A stretch of 64,000 nt of DNA. Origin: Cadophora sp. MPI-SDFR-AT-0126. Its lineage: Eukaryota; Ascomycota; Leotiomycetes; Helotiales; Ploettnerulaceae. The notes beneath the pieces were generated by a model. It did not search any database and was not told the DNA's origin. It saw only the letters and a list, made by a program, of their open reading frames with translations. Both the position numbers and the translations under genes were made by a program. The stretch spans positions 496,001 through 560,000 of the forward strand of contig JAGMVK010000009.1 of NCBI GenBank assembly GCA_020747065.1, read 5' to 3'. Positions 60,404 through 64,000 of the stretch are shown here, in pieces (the stretch's first letter is position 1; each line of letters opens with the position of its first letter).

Positions 60404-61189
60404 ATGCCTACCTACGCAGTCTTCGGCGCCACAGGCAGCGTCGGACAATCGCTCCTCGATGTTATCCTCCAATCCCCCCAAAACGACATTCACGCATACT
60501 GCCGCTCCTCAGAGAAACTCAAGAACCTTTCACCCTCCATCGCATCCAACAAACAAGTCGAAATATTCGAAGGCTCACTCCAAGACGCATCACTGCTAGT
60601 CAGCTGTCTCCAGGGCTCCGACGCCGCCTTCCTCGCCGTAGCAGAAGTGAAAAACAGACCAGGCTGTTCCATCTCTCAGAAAACAGCTCATGCAGTCGTA
60701 TCTGCTCTATCTCTTCTCAAGAAAGAGAATGGAGATCAAGAACTGCCAAAACTCATCGTCCTCTCCTCCGCGTCTCTAGACCACAGCCTCATGTCTAGTA
60801 CGTCTAGATTCATCCTCAATATCCTCTATCGCGCCAACTCCTACATCTACGATGACCTACGGGACGCGGAGAATTTCCTTCTGTCCAAGGAAAACGAGTC
60901 GTTAGTTACCGCGACGTTCGTTAGACCTGGTGCTCTGAGCCATGATACGCAGAAAGGGCATTACTTAAGTACCGAGAAGGCGGACATGCCGCTGTCATTT
61001 TTGGATCTCGCAGCTGGAATGTTGGAGATTGCGGTAGATGAGTCAGGGAAATTCAATGGGAAAGGCGTAGCGGTGTGCCCGAGGGCGAAAGATGTATCCT
61101 TTCCGTGGACGGCGCCGTTTTTCTTGCTGACGGGGCTCATTTTCCATTTTATGCCATGGTCGTTTCGCTTTTTAGGTGATTTGATATGA
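60404..61189 (+). CDS. NAD(P)-binding Rossmann protein (NmrA/atypical SDR)
   Basis: This is a single-exon gene of 261 residues. The N-terminus YAVFGATGSVGQSLLDVIL has the GATGxxG dinucleotide motif of NmrA-like and atypical short-chain reductases. Later blocks DAAFLAVAE, LPKLIVLSSASLD and TATFVRPGALS fit the fold. The classical YxxxK catalytic motif is not evident, so it may be a sensor or an atypical reductase rather than a standard SDR. A short hydrophobic stretch (APFFLLTGLIFHFMPW) ends the protein. The ATG has a strong context (CAAAATGCC). It is divergent from the DUF1772 gene and may belong to the same cluster. The substrate is unknown. Confidence 0.88.
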   Translation: MPTYAVFGATGSVGQSLLDVILQSPQNDIHAYCRSSEKLKNLSPSIASNKQVEIFEGSLQDASLLVSCLQGSDAAFLAVAEVKNRPGCSISQKTAHAVVSALSLLKKENGDQELPKLIVLSSASLDHSLMSSTSRFILNILYRANSYIYDDLRDAENFLLSKENESLVTATFVRPGALSHDTQKGHYLSTEKADMPLSFLDLAAGMLEIAVDESGKFNGKGVAVCPRAKDVSFPWTAPFFLLTGLIFHFMPWSFRFLGDLI

Positions 61190-62509
61190 ATGATGCGTGT
61201 TGTTGGGTTTGAATAATACTTTAGAAGAATTGGAAGAGTGTTCATGTGCCTGCTATAAGTGGTTTTCGCGACACACACACACAAGATCAAAAGTATGGGA
61301 CTGCTGACCGAATTGTGTATCTTGTGCTCACCAGAATCTCTCCAATCGATATAGCCAGCCCAGACACGAGGTATCTGGACTTTTCACATACGCCATTCAC
61401 TTCGCGGTCTAGCAAGGGATGGTTGGGCGAAGAAGTAATTCGAGAATGCCGGTTGCTTTTCAATGACTGAGCATTGCTCTATCTATCATCATCTATAAAT
61501 AAAGTAGAGCTGAGAAAATCTCTCATGATCTAAGTAAGAAGAGAATAGATCTGGTCCGGAGGTCTGCATGTGGCGCAGTCGTAGTGGTAGAGCTCTCGCT
61601 TTGTGATGGGATTCTCCTCGAGCTCGGTCTTTTGCCACAAAATTCTCGAAAGCATATGGCTTCTCAAAGAGACCATATAATCTCGAATATCTGATTTCTC
61701 AAACAGTGACAAGTTTCAAATCGTTTTGTTCCCTCTCCCCCCCGCTTTATTGATTTCATGTTGACTAAGCGAGATCGATGATTTGTCTGGCTCCACGGGT
61801 TATCGGATTTCGATAAGATAGACATGTCTCTCAAATGTGAGATCAAGAACTATACAGACGTTGCACTTTATGCTGGATTAACGAGTTCCCTTCAATTTAG
61901 ATTCTTGCCGTTCAGACCATGTCTGGCACGGTTGAGGAGCCAGGCAAAGACTCACCTGGCAATGCTGATTTTCTGCGTATGAAAGGCCCGGTATCGGCGA
62001 CAATAACCTCCAGGCTCGGGCAGCCGACTGTTTATCGGTGATGAGTCTTCAAAGTACTCTTTGTGTCTTTGATTCTCTATAACTAGAATCAGTTGAGCAG
62101 CATCGGAGAGACAAGGACCGGGAATACGCAGGTGACGTGTTTACGGATGCAAGGTGCTCAGGAACAAAAAGTACAATCAAAAGTCAGCAATCATACACAC
62201 CACACTTGAAGTAAATCTTGGTACAAGGGTTGCGTGAATTTGTTCAGATTGCTCTCCTGCCTAAGTGCCATGCAACTTTTCGAGTGATGTCTCGGCTATG
62301 GGCTGCTAGTGAATGCGAAGTCAACAAAGGGCACCAAGGAACATGCATGACTGCTAACACGAAAACCGGCCCTCTGCTTGACAACAAGATTCATTATTCT
62401 AGAAAATGGTCGCCAAATTTCTTTACAGCATCTGTTCAGAGCCAAATCCTCACAATTTCCAGATTCCATACCTGCCACGGTTGCCAGAAAACCCTCCCAC
62501 GATTTACAC
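61190..62509. other. Intergenic, possible tRNA-like relic
   Basis: About 1.3 kb with no protein-coding gene I can support. At 61570-61639 there is a tRNA-like stretch, described separately. The final part is the promoter of the second SET gene. Confidence 0.5.
61570..61639 (+). ncRNA. Degenerate tRNA-like sequence
   Basis: A 70-base stretch begins GTGGC and ends GCCACA, so the ends can pair. Near the start, TGGCGCAGT...GGTAGAGC resembles a tRNA D-arm and A box with a short insertion. CTTTGTGAT could be an anticodon loop with GTG. A proper B box (GGTTCGANNCC) is missing. It is at best a decayed tRNA or a chance match. Confidence 0.2.
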
Positions 62510-63792
62510 ATGCCGGCCAAAATGTCCGCAGTGCCGGATGATTCCAATCTTGAGAAGGCTCACGATGATTTCAGTAAGTCTGAAGAATGTTCGAAGGTTT
62601 GTTCCCTATTTCTCATGCCCTGCTTGTCAATTGCATAGGCTGACTTTGTTCATCCAGGGCCAGGAAAAAGTCGCCATGGTGAATGACGCTAACGCTGGGA
62701 GCGAGAAGATCAAGGCTGCTAGCACCACCAAAGCTGAACGACACAGACGCAAAAAGGAAAATGCGAAGAAGGTCAAGGCAGAAGCAAGGCTGAAGGAAGA
62801 AGAGGAAAGCCGCCTACTCGACGAGATGTCAGCCCTCGCTGTCAAGGGAATGGCAGAAGAGGAAGCTCGAAAGCTGGCAGCGAATATGCGCCCTAGAACT
62901 AGACTTGATGATGTTTCTGCTGTCGATGAGAGCTTGCCGTGTAAGTGTTTGGCAGTTTCATTCGCGCACACCGCCGCACACCAACTAACGATTTTCTTCC
63001 TCAGTCATCCCGCCTGGACTCCTCTTCAAATTCGATCACTCTCCAGGAGAGAGAGACATCGGCTCGTTTGCTACTCAAGATATCGAAAAGGATACAGAGA
63101 TCCTGGTCGAAGAAGCGATTATGAAAGGCACCAGCGAGCACATTTGCAAGGAGGCACTGTTCAGTGTGTTGTCTGAGGACAAGAAGAAGAGAATCATGGC
63201 CTTGCACAGTCTTTGCAGCTGCAAAGTCAAGCCTTGCACCGAAACACCCTTGGCGCACGTCCTGGAAGTCAATTCTTATGGAGCATCTTCTGGCCCAGCA
63301 TTGTACGAGCTGGCTGCTCGTTTCAACCATGACTGTCTTCCAAATATCGCACGGGGCTTCTCTAAGGAGGGATTCATGGTCCTCCGTGCAGCACGAGACA
63401 TCAAGCAAGGAGAGGAGCTCACTGTAAACTACGCCATGATCCCCGGTTCCACCAAGACTCGACAAGGCTACCTCCTCGAAAAGTTCGAATTCCTCTGCAA
63501 GTGCCATGGTTGCAAGAATAAACTGGTATACACCGAATCCGAAATCGCGAAGGCCAAGCTTCCCGAAGGAGTGGAACCGAAATCCCCAGTCATTGGCAGA
63601 TACACAAGCGAAGAGGTTGCAGCATATGCCGAGGTTGAAGCCTGGTTCGACAATGTTAAGGAAGGAATGGTGACAATTCAGCGAGCTCAGTATGATTACA
63701 TGGCCAAGCAGGTTGTTGCTGGAAACCCTCGTGTTCTTGATCGCAAGGAGCGGTGTGTCTTGGCTGAAAGTACTTTGGCATTCATTGTCTAG
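62510..63792 (+). CDS. SET-domain protein copy 2, probably truncated by a stop codon
   Basis: Three exons are proposed: 62510-62596, 62658-62940 and 63005-63792, giving 385 residues; an alternative start at 62522 has a better context. A basic, charged coiled stretch (KAERHRRKKENAKKVKAE) precedes the SET domain, which starts near IPPGLLFKFDHSPGERDIGSF. It has ARFNHDC where copy 1 has the canonical RLNHSC, then GEELTVNYAM and a post-SET CKCHGC cluster. A SET methyltransferase-type fold is likely; activity is uncertain. The frame ends at TAG (63790-63792). Reading on in the same frame, 45 further codons to a TGA at 63928-63930 look coding and align with the C-terminus of copy 1 around an N-N/D-FGL motif. 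This suggests a nonsense mutation, perhaps CAG to TAG. The gene is related to the SET gene at 44946-46699 on the other side of the cluster. Confidence 0.8.
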
Positions 63793-63930
63793 TACCTGAA
63801 GCTCAACAACAATTTTGGGCTTGAGAATGCTGTCTTTGACAGCTTTCTAGCTCGAAATACTGAGAATATGGCTAAGGCAACGGAGAGCAACTTTGGTCTG
63901 ATTATGGAGGACTTGGAGGAACCCAAGTGA
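63793..63930 (+). pseudogene. In-frame remnant C-terminus of SET copy 2
   Basis: After the TAG at 63790-63792 the same frame stays open for 45 codons to TGA. The translation (including NNNFGLENAVFDSFLAR) resembles the last part of SET copy 1 (GHNDFGLSEEFLLKL). It probably was the C-terminus of copy 2 before the stop arose. Readthrough or a missed splice event are alternatives. Confidence 0.55.
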
Positions 63931-64000
63931 TCAGGGGACAGATTCATTTTGAGGCGATGGGTGGTTCCAGGCATTTCCTTGCGAATGGGTCTTATTTTCT
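63931..64000. other. Window end, presumed 3' untranslated region
   Basis: Only 70 bases remain and nothing further can be said. Confidence 0.5.

Noticed and set aside
47431..61189. The accessory block as a polyketide or non-ribosomal peptide cluster
   Set aside because: No backbone synthase, transporter or prenyltransferase is in the window; only tailoring-type redox enzymes and a regulator are seen.
1..64000. CRISPR arrays, rRNA operons, prophage or viral genes
   Set aside because: No regularly spaced direct repeats, rRNA-like sequence or viral hallmark proteins were seen, and the intron-rich genes show a eukaryotic nuclear source.

Overview
The window looks like chromosomal DNA from a filamentous ascomycete (Pezizomycotina). 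Genes are split by short introns of about 45-175 nt with GT..AG ends (one GC..AG) and CTAAC/CTGAC-type branch sites, and the proteins belong to families typical of that group. A leotiomycete is my best guess for the class, but only from general character. I see no virus, plasmid or intact transposon. All splice sites were placed by eye from consensus, reading phase and family alignment from memory; no search was run.

Layout. (1) 1-7.9 kb holds a tail-anchored, low-complexity protein (1681-3057) and a large protein joining a degenerate caspase-like domain to C2H2 zinc fingers (5242-7868). (2) 7.9-27.0 kb is a gene desert of about 19 kb, not obviously AT-rich or transposon-like. It leads to an NsdD/SUB-1/LTF1-type GATA factor (26977-28562), a regulator of sexual development and light response. 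A second gene-poor stretch of 6.6 kb follows it. (3) 35.1-44.6 kb holds housekeeping metabolism: glutamate-cysteine ligase (+), xanthine dehydrogenase (-) and an Old Yellow Enzyme (+). (4) 44.9-63.9 kb is a compact accessory block. Two related SET-domain genes bracket a C2H2/fungal-specific transcription factor, a salicylate-hydroxylase-like FAD monooxygenase, a short-chain dehydrogenase, a phenol-hydroxylase-like FAD monooxygenase, a small hypothetical gene, a DUF1772 (anthrone-oxygenase-like) membrane protein and an NAD(P)-binding Rossmann protein.

How the genes may work together. The block between the SET paralogs has one candidate regulator and several redox enzymes suited to hydroxylating and oxidising aromatic rings. 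It resembles a small aromatic-compound catabolic or tailoring cluster. No polyketide synthase, NRPS, ring-cleavage dioxygenase or transporter is seen, so a product cannot be named. The second SET gene carries an in-frame TAG, after which homology to its paralog appears to continue, suggesting a recent nonsense mutation.

Points most worth checking are the desert and dual start of the NsdD-type gene, the caspase-like/zinc-finger fusion that has lost its His, the SET-bracketed oxidoreductase cluster, and the broken SET paralog.
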